A stretch of 64,000 nt of DNA, taken from assembly GCF_028553725.1 (NCBI RefSeq), contig NZ_CP067126.1:186001-250000 (forward strand), written 5' to 3'. This DNA comes from Paracoccus alcaliphilus (GTDB lineage: Bacteria; Pseudomonadota; Alphaproteobacteria; Rhodobacterales; Rhodobacteraceae). Shown one piece after another: positions 1 to 8,400 of the stretch (positions within the stretch are counted from its first letter, which is position 1; each line of letters opens with the position of its first letter). Both the position numbers and the translations under genes were made by a program. The notes under the pieces are model-generated. The model was not told the DNA's origin. It did no database searches and worked only from the letters and a program-made list of their open reading frames with translations.

Positions 1-98
1 CTTAAGGGTGATTGATAGCCTATTACGGACATTCTTGAGCCGCCACCTAGATCTAAAGAACGCGGCCGTGAGAATCTTACTCACAAACTTTCCTTGAG

Positions 99-119
99 AT
101 ATCCACAAAGTTATCCACA
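99..119 (+). other. Two DnaA-box-like nonamers
   Basis: Positions 111-119 read TTATCCACA, an exact match to the strong E. coli DnaA box. Positions 99-107 read ATATCCACA, one mismatch away and in the same orientation, 12 bp apart start to start. The surrounding 110 bases are relatively AT-rich for this DNA and contain a short inverted repeat (GTGAG...CTCAC, about 69-85). No replication gene is in the window, so a role as part of an origin is only a suggestion; chance occurrence is possible. Confidence 0.3.
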
Positions 120-219
120 CTGCCCCGATCATGCAGGGCAGGTCTCTTCAGCGGGCGGGAATGCTGGTCACCACACCTTGGCCCTTGCGATGCTGCGGAC
201 CGCTATCCTGTGCATCATT

Positions 220-250
220 GTAACGGCCCGATTGTTCTTGCAGTTACCCA
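220..250 (+). repeat. IS66 left terminal inverted repeat
   Basis: This 31-bp sequence is the exact reverse complement of 4293-4323. It starts GTAACGGCCC and ends in TTACCCA, and marks the left end of the element upstream of tnpA. The following ~230 bases up to the tnpA start hold no gene. Confidence 0.9.
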
Positions 251-486
251 TATGTCTCGGATGATGGTGTTTCGGCGATGCGAGCGCCTTCGACAAGATC
301 GGCGAGGCGTGAGAGGCCGCGCCATATGACGGTGGTTCCTGGTGGCGCATCGGAGGTCCGATCGAGATAGCCGCCGAGCCGCGCGTAAGCGCGACGCCGA
401 TCCCCTCCTGCCATTTTTGAGTTGATGCCTTCATTCTCCGCTGGACATGTGCAGCGGAGGTTTTGGATTTGGAGAGAGACGGCAAA

Positions 487-903
487 ATGGGCGTCCAATT
501 GGACGGCTCTATAGGCGTCGGGGTCTCGCGGCTTGAGGTGATCGGGGGGCCAAGCGGTCGTCGGCGGCGGACGAAGGCAGAGCGGGCGCGGATCGCGGCG
601 GAGAGCATGATGCCCGGGGTGACGGTCGCAGATACTGCGCGCAAGCACGGCACGACCCGCTGGCAGATTTACGATTGGCGCAAGCAGATACGCAAAGGTA
701 ATTTGGTGGTGCCCGAAAGCGTGGCGGCCTTGCCGTTCTTCGCGGAACTGGTGGTTGATGACAGCGCGACTGAGGCTTCGGCGGCCGTCCCCGGGTCTGA
801 TCTCGAAATCGTGGTGGGCGACATCGTCATCCGCGCGGGTCCTGGTGTCGACGAGGGCCAACTGACCCGGGCAATCCGCGCGGCACGGGCAGCGGCGTCG
901 TGA
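487..903 (+). CDS. tnpA: IS66-family accessory protein TnpA
   Basis: A protein of about 138 residues of the IS66 Orf1/TnpA type. The N-terminal half has the family's helix-turn-helix region (RRRTKAERARIAAESMMPG, then ARKHGTTRWQIYDWRKQ) expected to bind DNA. I chose the ATG at 487, preceded by a GGAGAGAG-like ribosome site; an in-frame TTG at 463 would add eight residues but sits only two bases after a GGAGG. The stop overlaps the tnpB start (TGATG), the usual IS66 arrangement. Its precise role in transposition is not established for the family. Confidence 0.85.
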   Translation: MGVQLDGSIGVGVSRLEVIGGPSGRRRRTKAERARIAAESMMPGVTVADTARKHGTTRWQIYDWRKQIRKGNLVVPESVAALPFFAELVVDDSATEASAAVPGSDLEIVVGDIVIRAGPGVDEGQLTRAIRAARAAAS

Positions 904-1256
904 TGTTCGGCCAGGGCGGCCCGGTGAAGGTCTTCGTGGCGACCCGGCCTGTCGACTTTCGCAAGGGGATCGACGGTCTGGCACTGGCGGTGCAGGAGAT
1001 GTTCGGGATGGACCCGTTCTGCGGAGCCGCCTTTGTGTTCCGAGCGAAGCGGGCGGATCGGATCAAGCTCTTGATCTGGGATCAGACCGGGATGGTGCTG
1101 GTTCACAAGCGGCTCGAGGGCGGCAAGTTCGTCTGGCCACAGGTGCGCGACGGGGTCATGCGCATGTCCGGAGCGCAGTTTGCAGCGCTGTTTGAGGGCG
1201 TGGATTGGCGGCTGGTCCGACCCGAACGGGCGCGGCGCCCGCTGGCGGCGGGGTGA
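903..1256 (+). CDS. tnpB: IS66-family accessory protein TnpB
   Basis: This matches the IS66 Orf2 (TnpB) family at its usual length of about 117 residues. Recognisable blocks are VFVATRPVDFRKGIDGLA near the N-terminus, then IKLLIWDQTGMVLVHKRLEGG and a C-terminal FVWP segment. It overlaps tnpA (TGATG at 901-905; a GTG at 900 is an alternative start) and is followed after about 70 bases by tnpC. The protein is needed for transposition in studied IS66 elements, but its biochemical function is not known. Confidence 0.88.
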   Translation: MFGQGGPVKVFVATRPVDFRKGIDGLALAVQEMFGMDPFCGAAFVFRAKRADRIKLLIWDQTGMVLVHKRLEGGKFVWPQVRDGVMRMSGAQFAALFEGVDWRLVRPERARRPLAAG

Positions 1257-1324
1257 CTGGCAGGCTGCGTCGAAACGCCTGTTTTTGCTGGCCTGCAAGG
1301 GCATCCTGTGATTCACTTCCCGCC

Positions 1325-2890
1325 ATGGAAACAGCTGATCTTGCGCGCGAAAACGCCCTGCTGAAGGCCCGCCTCGCCGAGGTGGAGGCGACGCTGGCCG
1401 AGACGCAAGAGGCCAATCGGCGGCTGCAGGATATCCTGCACGCGGCGCAGCGCGAGAAATTCGGCAAGCGCTCCGAAAAGCTCTCGCCCGACCAGTTCAA
1501 CCTGCCCCTGGAAGATGCCGAATTTGCTCAAGGTGTGCTCGAGGCAGCACAAGAAAAGGCCGAAGCGGCGATGCAGCGGGCGCGCGGGGAAACACCCCGC
1601 AAGCCCAAGCGCAACCGCGGGCATCTGCCGTCCCATCTGCCTCGGGTTGAGCGCGTGATCGAGCCTGCCAGCACGCTCTGTCCCTGCGGTTGCGGCGAGA
1701 TGTCCAGGATCGGGGAAGACGTGTCCGAACGTCTCGACGTGATCCCCGCCCAGTTCCGGGTGCTGGTCACGCGGCGCCCGAAATACGCCTGCCGCCGTTG
1801 CTCGCAAGCTGTCGCGCAGGCCCATGCCCCCGAGCATGTCGTGCCCGGCGGGCTGCCCACGGAACTCTTCATCGCCTGGATTATCGTCTCGAAGTTCGGT
1901 GACCACCTGCCGTTTTATCGGCAGGCCGAGATCTTCAAGCGGCAAGGGATCGATCTGGACCGCGGCACACTCGGCAACTGGGTCGGGCGCGCCTGTTTCC
2001 ACCTGATGCCCGTCATCAACCAGATGCGTGCCCATCTGCGTGGCGCAGACCGCATCTTCGTGGATGAAACCCGCGCGCCGGTGCTGGAACCGGGCCTGAA
2101 ACGCACCAAGAGCGGATTCTTCTGGGCCGTCGTATCCGATGATCGCGGCCATGGCGGGGCTGGCCCACCCATCGTGCTCTTCCACTATGCCCCTGGCCGG
2201 GGTAAGGCGCATCCGCTGAACTTCCTCGCCGGATACCACGGCCGCTTCCTGCAATGCGACGCCTACCAGTCCTACAACGCGATGACCGAGATCGCGCGCG
2301 ACAATGGCCCGTGGCAACTGGTCTATTGCTGGACCCATGTCCGCCGCCGCTTCGTAAAGCGCTTCGAGAGCGATGGTTCACCCATTGCCGAGGAAATGCT
2401 GCGCCAGATCGCGCTGCTTTATCAGATCGAGAAGTCCGTGCGGAGCAAGGAGGCCGCTATGCGCCTTGCTGCCCGGCGTGAGCATTCGGCCCCGATCATC
2501 GCGGCGCTGAAACCCTGGCTGGAAGCCCAACTCTCGCGCATACCGCAGAAATCCCAGCTTGCCGAAGACATCCGCTACTCCCTCGCGCACTGGCCCGGAC
2601 TGATCCGCTTCCTCGAGCACGGCATGCTGGAGCTCGACACCAACCCGGTCGAGAACCAGATCAGGCCGATTGCCCTGACAAGAAAAAATGCACTCTTCGC
2701 CGGGAATGAAGTCGGCGCCGAAAACTGGGCTATGCTCGCCTCGCTGGTCGCTACCTGCAAGATGTCCGACGTGAACCCGGTCGACTATCTCGCCGCCACA
2801 CTGCGCGCCATCCTCGACGGTCACCCACAAAGCGGTATCGAAGACCTCATGCCATGGCGCTTCAACCAGCCGTCAAGCCTCGCAGCATAG
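1325..2890 (+). CDS. tnpC: IS66-family transposase TnpC
   Basis: A full-length IS66 DDE transposase of 521 residues. The N-terminus (METADLARENALLKARLAEV) is a leucine-zipper-like coiled coil. It is followed by a Cys-rich zinc-finger-like region (CPCGCGEM, then KYACRRC) and the catalytic core with FVDETRAPVL (first Asp), a central LQCDAYQSY (second Asp) and NPVENQIRPIALTRKNALFAG, where the Glu of the DDE triad lies. I chose the ATG at 1325 because the preceding codons overlap tnpB and do not resemble the family. The gene appears intact, unlike the degenerate IS66 copy at 18977-20313. Confidence 0.92.
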   Translation: METADLARENALLKARLAEVEATLAETQEANRRLQDILHAAQREKFGKRSEKLSPDQFNLPLEDAEFAQGVLEAAQEKAEAAMQRARGETPRKPKRNRGHLPSHLPRVERVIEPASTLCPCGCGEMSRIGEDVSERLDVIPAQFRVLVTRRPKYACRRCSQAVAQAHAPEHVVPGGLPTELFIAWIIVSKFGDHLPFYRQAEIFKRQGIDLDRGTLGNWVGRACFHLMPVINQMRAHLRGADRIFVDETRAPVLEPGLKRTKSGFFWAVVSDDRGHGGAGPPIVLFHYAPGRGKAHPLNFLAGYHGRFLQCDAYQSYNAMTEIARDNGPWQLVYCWTHVRRRFVKRFESDGSPIAEEMLRQIALLYQIEKSVRSKEAAMRLAARREHSAPIIAALKPWLEAQLSRIPQKSQLAEDIRYSLAHWPGLIRFLEHGMLELDTNPVENQIRPIALTRKNALFAGNEVGAENWAMLASLVATCKMSDVNPVDYLAATLRAILDGHPQSGIEDLMPWRFNQPSSLAA

Positions 2891-2906
2891 GGCCGCAACG
2901 TCGCGC

Positions 2907-4193
2907 TTACAGCCGCGCGACGAGTCTGACATAGAAATCGAGGTCACGCGGAAGCTTTTGCTTGCTCTCGGGCGCTGTGCGCTCGAGCAGTTGGCGTTCG
3001 GCGTCGGTGAAGACGGCAGCAGGCGATGCTTTCGGCACCTCTCGGCCGAGCATCGTCATCCATGACACGCGCCAGGACACGACGCAGCACAACGCGATAC
3101 AGTTTGCCAGTCGATCAGCCGTGGCCAGGCGCAGCTCTTCGATCCGGCACCCGGTCTTCAGGGTCCGGAAGAATGTCTCGATCTTCCAGCGCAGCGCATA
3201 CCATTGGAGCTTGTGGATTGCGTCCGCGTGGGTCGCCACCGGCAAGTTCGTGATCAGCTTCCAGAAGACGGGCACCCGGCCTTCCGGCGGGTCAAGCTCC
3301 TCGGCATGGATGATCTGAAGATTCTGATGCCGGTATTTCCGCTGCTTTCCGATCGGCGGGCGGACCGTCATTGTAGCGTGCCGGACCGAGAGCACGGCGC
3401 AATGATCCTTGCCCTGCGCATCGCGGAACCGGACCTCGTGGGTGCCGCTGGACTGCACCTCTGCCATCACCTTGGCAATGGTCGTGCCGCCATCCTCCGC
3501 CAGACGGTCGACGCAGCTGCGGACGAGGAACCCGGTCCCGAGTTCTTCGGACAGGCAGTAGAGTTCGTATATGTCGCTTTCCCGATCACCGATATGCACG
3601 CAGCGCTCTGGCACCCCTGTCAGTTCGGTGGACAGGCGCAGATTGTCGAGCCAGCGCATGCTTTCCTTCTGTTCGATCGGCACCCGGGTCGGATTGATCT
3701 TCCGTTTAAGAGCGGCGGTTCCCTTGAACTTGCTGCGCGACCAGAACTTGGCCGCCGTCAGGCCGAGCGGCAGCCCATCCGGCGTGATGGCCATGCTGGC
3801 ATGCATCAAAAGCCCGCAGACCGCATGTTTCTGATAGCGACCTTCCTTCAGTTTGCGTCCAGTCGACACCGTCGTGAACCCCACCTTCTCCGGAGCCGAA
3901 CGCTTGAAGGAGAATTCCGTGGTGTCCTGCAGGATCAGGATGGGACCATCGGTTGCCCGGATGCGCAGGGCAGAGGCAGCGAAATGGCCCTCGAGGATCT
4001 TGTCCTCGCTGACATTGCCGTTAGCAAAGAAGCGGTAGGCGGCCTTGGTATTTGACCAGTCCTGGAATGCCGTCGGCAGCGATTTTCCCGGCCGTTCCCC
4101 GAGGGCCTCGAGCATTGCCTCAAGCCGCCTGTTCAGCCTGACATCTCCCAGATCGCATCCGGCCGTTTCCGTTTCCACCCAACTCTGTCCCAT
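2907..4193 (-). CDS. IS4-family transposase
   Basis: A 428-residue DDE transposase of the IS4 superfamily, Tn5/IS50-like. The first catalytic Asp lies in LQDTTEFSF, the second in HIGDRESDIYELY. The C-terminal signature Y-x2-R-x3-E-x6-K is present exactly (YALRWKIETFFRTLK). The N-terminus (GCDLGDVRLNRRLEAML) is also typical. It lies between the IS66 tnpC and the IS66 right end, in the opposite direction and ending 16 bases from the tnpC stop. I could not find convincing terminal repeats for it, so its own boundaries are unresolved. The frame is uninterrupted and may be active. Confidence 0.9.
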   Translation of the reverse strand: MGQSWVETETAGCDLGDVRLNRRLEAMLEALGERPGKSLPTAFQDWSNTKAAYRFFANGNVSEDKILEGHFAASALRIRATDGPILILQDTTEFSFKRSAPEKVGFTTVSTGRKLKEGRYQKHAVCGLLMHASMAITPDGLPLGLTAAKFWSRSKFKGTAALKRKINPTRVPIEQKESMRWLDNLRLSTELTGVPERCVHIGDRESDIYELYCLSEELGTGFLVRSCVDRLAEDGGTTIAKVMAEVQSSGTHEVRFRDAQGKDHCAVLSVRHATMTVRPPIGKQRKYRHQNLQIIHAEELDPPEGRVPVFWKLITNLPVATHADAIHKLQWYALRWKIETFFRTLKTGCRIEELRLATADRLANCIALCCVVSWRVSWMTMLGREVPKASPAAVFTDAERQLLERTAPESKQKLPRDLDFYVRLVARL

Positions 4194-4292
4194 GTCTGCA
4201 CCTCAATTATTCGGTGCCACATGACGAATCATGATCGCTTGTGCTCAGGCAAGGCCAAGTCTGGTGGGTGAATCAATTCGCCGCACCACTTG

Positions 4293-4323
4293 TGGGTAAC
4301 TGCAAGAACAATCGGGCCGTTAC
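4293..4323 (-). repeat. IS66 right terminal inverted repeat
   Basis: A perfect 31-base inverted copy of 220-250, marking the right end of the element about 100 bases upstream of the IS4-type transposase start. The base next to each end differs, so the repeat stops precisely here. Confidence 0.9.
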
Positions 4324-4622
4324 GTTGAATTACGGGAGCATATGATACCTATCGTCATGGTTGGTCGGGAATGTCAAGGCTTGCGTGGAGTTCATCTCTA
4401 TACCTTTCCATTTCAAGCCAAGGGGTTGAGTGATTCACGCAGGTCACGATTTGCCCGCGGATCCTGAACCTGGCTCAACTGATTGAACGCTATAACGACC
4501 GGGGCGAATCAGGATGGCGCCTGTGGGGGTTCACAAGCTGCATTGTCCGGGTAAGCCCGCGCCTCTGGATACAGCGGGACGAACAACCGGCGGTTCATGG
4601 AGGCGGGGCAATCCGGAAGGGG
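4324..4622. other. No gene recognised
   Basis: The 299 bases between the IS66 right end and the IS5-type remnant hold no reading frame resembling a protein family. I see no convincing promoter or structured repeat. The stretch may be degraded insertion-sequence DNA. Confidence 0.5.
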
Positions 4623-4931
4623 GTGCAGGATCAGGCGAGGGGGCGTTCCAGAGGTGGTAGGTCCCAAGGATCCCGGCGCTCACCGGTGCTTGGGCAACTT
4701 GATCACTTCCGGCTCCTGCCGGGGCAGCACTTCGACAGCATCACCTCTGGCAGACTGGGCGCCGAACTGAACGATCATGGTGCCCGGATGGGATTTCTCA
4801 GCACCCCGCCCGCGCACAGAAGCTTTGGATGGAGGCCGACATCTGCATCCGCCGCCATTTCACCGAGAACTTCTTTTGCAAATTGAAGGGGTTCAAAGGT
4901 CTGCATCGCAGCCGCCGTCATCAACCCATGA
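4623..4931 (+). pseudogene. IS5-family transposase remnant (C-terminal part)
   Basis: Pieces of an IS5-type (IS427-like) transposase can be read in more than one frame. About 4690-4740 gives FRLLPGQHFDS, like the conserved 'LSPGQ..D' segment. Positions 4829-4905 give RRHFTENFFCKLKGFKG, the family's C-terminal signature containing the catalytic Glu. The end is in another frame: 4899-4931 reads VCIAAAVINP and a stop, matching the usual C-terminus. The dozen or so residues normally between those blocks are missing, so the gene carries an internal deletion and frameshift as well as a lost N-terminus. It abuts the 3' end of the ROK regulator gene. Confidence 0.7.
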
Positions 4932-4997
4932 TGAACCCCAGCAGGTCCAGATGTGACAATGCCGCCGGACGTCCCGTTCGATGGATTTTCGCAGGTC

Positions 4998-6107
4998 TCA
5001 GCCCAGCTTGCCGTCGGGCTGGAAGAAATGCGACAGCGGCAGGGCCGCAGCACCCAGCATCCGGGCGCTGCGGCCCAATGTGCCCTCGGCGATGTGCGGG
5101 CGGTCTATGCCGGCGGCGGGCATCGCGGCAAGCGCCCGGCGTGTTGCCTCGACCAGTTGTGCGCGCGTGGCCGCAGGCACAGCGCCGTCCAGCACCACCA
5201 GCGACAGGTCCAGCAGCGCCGTTGCGGACATGGCGGCGAAGGCCAGCGCGTGGCCGGCCTCTGCCGCCCATTCGGCCTCGATGGACTGCGGCACGTTCCA
5301 GCCTGCGTCATCGGGGGGCAGGGCGTGGCCCAGCCGCGTCTCCAGCGTCGCGACCGAGGCGATTTCCAGCAATTGCCGCCCGTCGCGCATCGGCAGCGAC
5401 CCCAGCGCGCCGGCATTGCGATGTGGTCCCAGCCGCAGCCGCCCGTCCAGCACCACCCCGCCGCCCGCGAAATGCGCGATATACAGATGCAGGAAATCGG
5501 CCGGCAGGGCGGCGCGGCCGAAGACCAGTTCCGCCGCGCAGGCGGTCGAGGCGTCGTTTTCCAGAAAAACCGGAAAGGGCAGGTCGCGGGCCAGTTCCCC
5601 CCGCAGATCGCGCCCGCGCCACGGAGTCATCTCGTCGCCCCAGTCCCACAGCCGGAACGGCGCGGCGATGCCCAGCCCGGTGATGCGCCCCTGCGACCCG
5701 GCAGGCAGGCTGGCCGTCAGCGTATCTATGCCCTGCCGTGCAAAACTGATGACCCGATCAGGATGAGCGAAGGGGCAGACCTCTTGCCGGTGCATCCGCA
5801 CCGCGCCGGTGAAATCGACCAGCGCCAGTTCGATCAGGCGCCGCCCCAGCTTGAGGCCCAGAAACCACGCTCCGTCCGGTGCCAGTGCAAGTGGTGTCGA
5901 GGGCTGGCCGACCTTGCCGCGCACCACCTTGCCGGGATCCAGAAAACCTTCGGAAATCAGCTTTCTGGTCAGGTTGGTGATGGCCTGCGCCGACAGTCCC
6001 GTCCGCTGCGCCAGTGTCGTCCGCGCCAGCGGGCCGTGCCGCCGGATCAGGGACAGGATCAGCCGCTCGTTCCGGCTGTGATCGCGTGCCGGGCTGTCAT
6101 TCGCCAT
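4998..6107 (-). CDS. frcR: ROK-family transcriptional repressor, FrcR-like
   Basis: A 369-residue regulator with an N-terminal winged helix (ERLILSLIRRHGPLARTTLAQ, then GLSAQAITNLTRKLISEGF) and a ROK sugar-kinase-like domain. It is divergent from frcBCAK, as in Sinorhizobium-type fructose loci, so it probably represses that operon and responds to a sugar. The ATG at 6107 is chosen because GGAGG precedes it at good spacing; a longer reading frame to 6230 would run through the operator. The zinc-binding CxCGxxGC motif of many ROK proteins is absent (the region reads GRQLLEIASVATLE) and the usual GEIGH histidine is replaced (GALGS), so it is probably zinc-free and not a kinase. Confidence 0.82.
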   Translation of the reverse strand: MANDSPARDHSRNERLILSLIRRHGPLARTTLAQRTGLSAQAITNLTRKLISEGFLDPGKVVRGKVGQPSTPLALAPDGAWFLGLKLGRRLIELALVDFTGAVRMHRQEVCPFAHPDRVISFARQGIDTLTASLPAGSQGRITGLGIAAPFRLWDWGDEMTPWRGRDLRGELARDLPFPVFLENDASTACAAELVFGRAALPADFLHLYIAHFAGGGVVLDGRLRLGPHRNAGALGSLPMRDGRQLLEIASVATLETRLGHALPPDDAGWNVPQSIEAEWAAEAGHALAFAAMSATALLDLSLVVLDGAVPAATRAQLVEATRRALAAMPAAGIDRPHIAEGTLGRSARMLGAAALPLSHFFQPDGKLG

Positions 6108-6131
6108 CTGATGGGCCTCCTTTTCTGCATT

Positions 6132-6156
6132 AATCAACATGATTGATTTATTGACA
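6132..6156 (+). promoter_or_regulatory. Palindromic operator and -35-like element of the frc operon
   Basis: Positions 6132-6148 are AATCAA-N5-TTGATT, a perfect 6+6 palindrome. It is followed directly by TTGACA at 6151-6156, a consensus -35 hexamer directed at frcB. The palindrome lies in the gap between the divergent frcR and frcB genes, 25 bases from the frcR start, and is the best candidate site for FrcR to control both promoters. I could not place a clean -10. Confidence 0.65.
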
Positions 6157-6229
6157 AGCGCCTTTTCATCGGGCTTTCTGACAATCGAAGCGGACGAGGT
6201 ATCCGCGAATCTGGGAGGAGAATTCATCA

Positions 6230-7258
6230 ATGACCATCAAGACCGTTTTTCGCCTTTCGCTGGCCGCATCTGCGCTGGCCCTGGCTGCCGGGGCGGCGCA
6301 GGCGCAGGCTCCGGTCAAGGCCTGCCTGATTACCAAGACCGACATCAACCCCTTTTTCGTCAAGATGAAGGAAGGCGCGACGGCCAAGGCGCGGGAATTG
6401 GGGATCGAGCTGATGACCTTCGCCGGCAAGATCGACGGCGATCACGAAACCCAGCAACAGGCGGTGGAAAGCTGCATCGCGGCCGGGGCAAAGGGTATCC
6501 TCATCACGGCCTCGGACACCAAGGCGATCGTGGATTCCGTAAGCCAGGCGCGTGATGCGGGGATTCTGGTCATCGCGCTGGACACCCCGCTGGAGCCGAT
6601 CGACGCGGCGGACGCGACCTTCGCGACGGATAACCGCGAGGCCGGGCGCCTGATCGGGGCCTGGGCTGCGGGCAAGCTGGGCGACGCGGCAGCGGATGCC
6701 AGGATCGCCATGCTCGACCTGTCGGCCGCCGGCGCAACGGTCGATGTGCTGCGCGATCAGGGCTTTCTGGAAGGCTTCGGCGTCGATGTGAAGAATGAGA
6801 ATGTCATCGGCGACGAGGACGACCCGCGCATCGTCGGCCACGAGATCACCTCGGGCAACGAAGAGGGTGGCCTTGGTGCGATGGAGGCGCTGTTGCAGCG
6901 TGATCCCAACATCAACGTCGTCTATACGATCAACGAACCGGCCGCGGCGGGCGCCTATGAGGCCTTGAAATCATTTGGTAAAGAGCAGGACGTGCTGATC
7001 GTTTCGGTCGATGGCGGCTGCCCCGGCGTCGAGAATGTCGCGGCGGGCATCATCGGCGCGACCTCGCAGCAATATCCGCTGCTGATGGCTGCGCACGGGA
7101 TCGAGGCGATTGCCGCCTTTGCCGAGGACGGAACGAAGCCCGAAAGCACCGAGGGACTGGATTTCGTCAATACCGGCGTGAATCTGGTGACCGGAGAGCC
7201 GGTGGACGGCGTGCCCTCGATCAGCATCGAGGAAGGCACCGAGCAGTGCTGGGGCTGA
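6230..7258 (+). CDS. frcB: Sugar ABC transporter substrate-binding protein, FrcB-like
   Basis: A 342-residue periplasmic binding protein of the ribose/fructose class (PBP type I). The N-terminus is a signal peptide cleaved after AQA (about residue 24). The mature protein starts with [20 protein letters not shown], followed by the conserved blocks [15 protein letters not shown] and [15 protein letters not shown], and a hinge region around [23 protein letters not shown]-type ribosome site precedes the start. With frcC, frcA and frcK downstream and a ROK regulator upstream it matches the frcBCAK fructose system described in Sinorhizobium meliloti; fructose as substrate is inferred from that order. 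Confidence 0.85.
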   Translation: MTIKTVFRLSLAASALALAAGAAQAQAPVKACLITKTDINPFFVKMKEGATAKARELGIELMTFAGKIDGDHETQQQAVESCIAAGAKGILITASDTKAIVDSVSQARDAGILVIALDTPLEPIDAADATFATDNREAGRLIGAWAAGKLGDAAADARIAMLDLSAAGATVDVLRDQGFLEGFGVDVKNENVIGDEDDPRIVGHEITSGNEEGGLGAMEALLQRDPNINVVYTINEPAAAGAYEALKSFGKEQDVLIVSVDGGCPGVENVAAGIIGATSQQYPLLMAAHGIEAIAAFAEDGTKPESTEGLDFVNTGVNLVTGEPVDGVPSISIEEGTEQCWG

Positions 7259-7344
7259 CGCGCCCCGGCCCGCTTGCCACCTGACAGACCCGGTGCGGCG
7301 GCAGGACACCCCGCCGCGCCGCCTTGCCCTCAGGAGTTATTTCG

Positions 7345-8400
7345 ATGTCCGACAGTCCCGACCCCGTGGTGGATCGCAACCCGGCCGACGAGGTGGCCCG
7401 GTTCGACCACCACGCGCGCAGCCCGTTGCAGCGGTTGCAGCATTTCCTGCACCGTTATCCGACCATGGTTCCGGTCATCGTGCTGGTCCTGTCACTGATC
7501 GTCTTCGGGATGGTCTCGCCCAATTTCTTCTCGGCCTTCAACCTGTCACTGGTCATGCAGCAGGTCGCCGTGGTCGGCACGCTGGCTGCCGCCCAGTCGC
7601 TGGTCATCCTGACCGCCGGGATCGACCTGTCGGTCGGCGCGGTGATGGTGATGATCTCGGTCATCATGGGCAAGCTGTCGGTGGATTTCGGCATTCCGGT
7701 CCCGATCGCGATCCTGATCGGGCTGGGATGCGGCGGCCTGACCGGCGCGCTGAACGGTCTGCTGGTGACGCGGCTGAAGCTGCCGCCCTTCATCACCACG
7801 CTGGGAACATGGAATATCTTCCTTGCGTTGAATTATTACCTGTCGGGGCGCGAAACCATCCGCAGCCAGACACTGGACGCCGAGGCGCCGTTGCTGAAGC
7901 TGTTCGGCGAACGCTTCAACCTTTGGGGCGCGGTGCTGACCTGGGGCGTCGTGCTGATGCTGATCGTCTTTGCGGTGCTGTGGTATGCGCTGAACAAGAC
8001 GGCCTGGGGGCGGCGCGTCTATGCGGTGGGCGACGATCCCGAGGCGGCGGCGCTGGCGGGCATCCAGACCAAGCAGGTGCTGATGTCGGTCTATATCGTC
8101 GCCGGGGTGATCTGCGCGCTGGCCGCCTGGTCCTCGATCGGGCGCGTGGGGTCGGTCAGCCCGACCTCGTTCTTCGAGGCCAATCTGGAATCCATCACCG
8201 CCGTGGTGATCGGGGGGATTTCGCTGTTCGGCGGGCGCGGCTCGATTCTGGGGCCGCTGATCGGGGCGCTGATCGTCGGCGTCTTCAATTCGGGGCTGCG
8301 GCTGGCCGGGGTGGACGTGCTGTGGCAGCTTTTCGCGACCGGCTGGCTGATCATCGTCGCCGTCGCCATCGACCAATGGATCAGGAAGATCTCGTCATGA
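7345..8400 (+). CDS. frcC: Sugar ABC transporter permease, FrcC-like
   Basis: A 351-residue inner-membrane permease of the ribose-type (BPD_transp_2) family with about eight to ten hydrophobic helices from residue 40 onward. Conserved blocks include VILTAGIDLSVGAVMV and ESITAVVIGGISLFGGRG, the latter being the family's coupling region. The ATG at 7345 follows CAGGAG; an upstream in-frame start at 7324 has no ribosome site. The stop overlaps frcA (ATGA), so the two subunits are translationally coupled. Confidence 0.88.
   Translation: MSDSPDPVVDRNPADEVARFDHHARSPLQRLQHFLHRYPTMVPVIVLVLSLIVFGMVSPNFFSAFNLSLVMQQVAVVGTLAAAQSLVILTAGIDLSVGAVMVMISVIMGKLSVDFGIPVPIAILIGLGCGGLTGALNGLLVTRLKLPPFITTLGTWNIFLALNYYLSGRETIRSQTLDAEAPLLKLFGERFNLWGAVLTWGVVLMLIVFAVLWYALNKTAWGRRVYAVGDDPEAAALAGIQTKQVLMSVYIVAGVICALAAWSSIGRVGSVSPTSFFEANLESITAVVIGGISLFGGRGSILGPLIGALIVGVFNSGLRLAGVDVLWQLFATGWLIIVAVAIDQWIRKISS

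Larger units (their letters stand above)
220..4323 (+). mobile_element. IS66-family element carrying a nested IS4-type transposase
   Basis: The ends are a perfect 31-bp inverted repeat (220-250 and 4293-4323) beginning GTAACGG on the outside, in keeping with the GTAA-type ends of IS66 elements. Inside, in order, are tnpA, tnpB and tnpC on the plus strand and then an IS4-family transposase on the minus strand, between tnpC and the right end. The element is about 4.1 kb, roughly 1.4 kb more than the tnpABC part needs, so the IS4-type unit looks like a later insertion or a passenger. The 8 bases outside each end (gcatcatt and gttgaatt) do not match, so no target duplication is visible and one flank may have been rearranged. 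Confidence 0.85.

Noticed and set aside
32-170. Possible start of a coding region left of the IS66 element
   Set aside because: No frame there resembles a protein.
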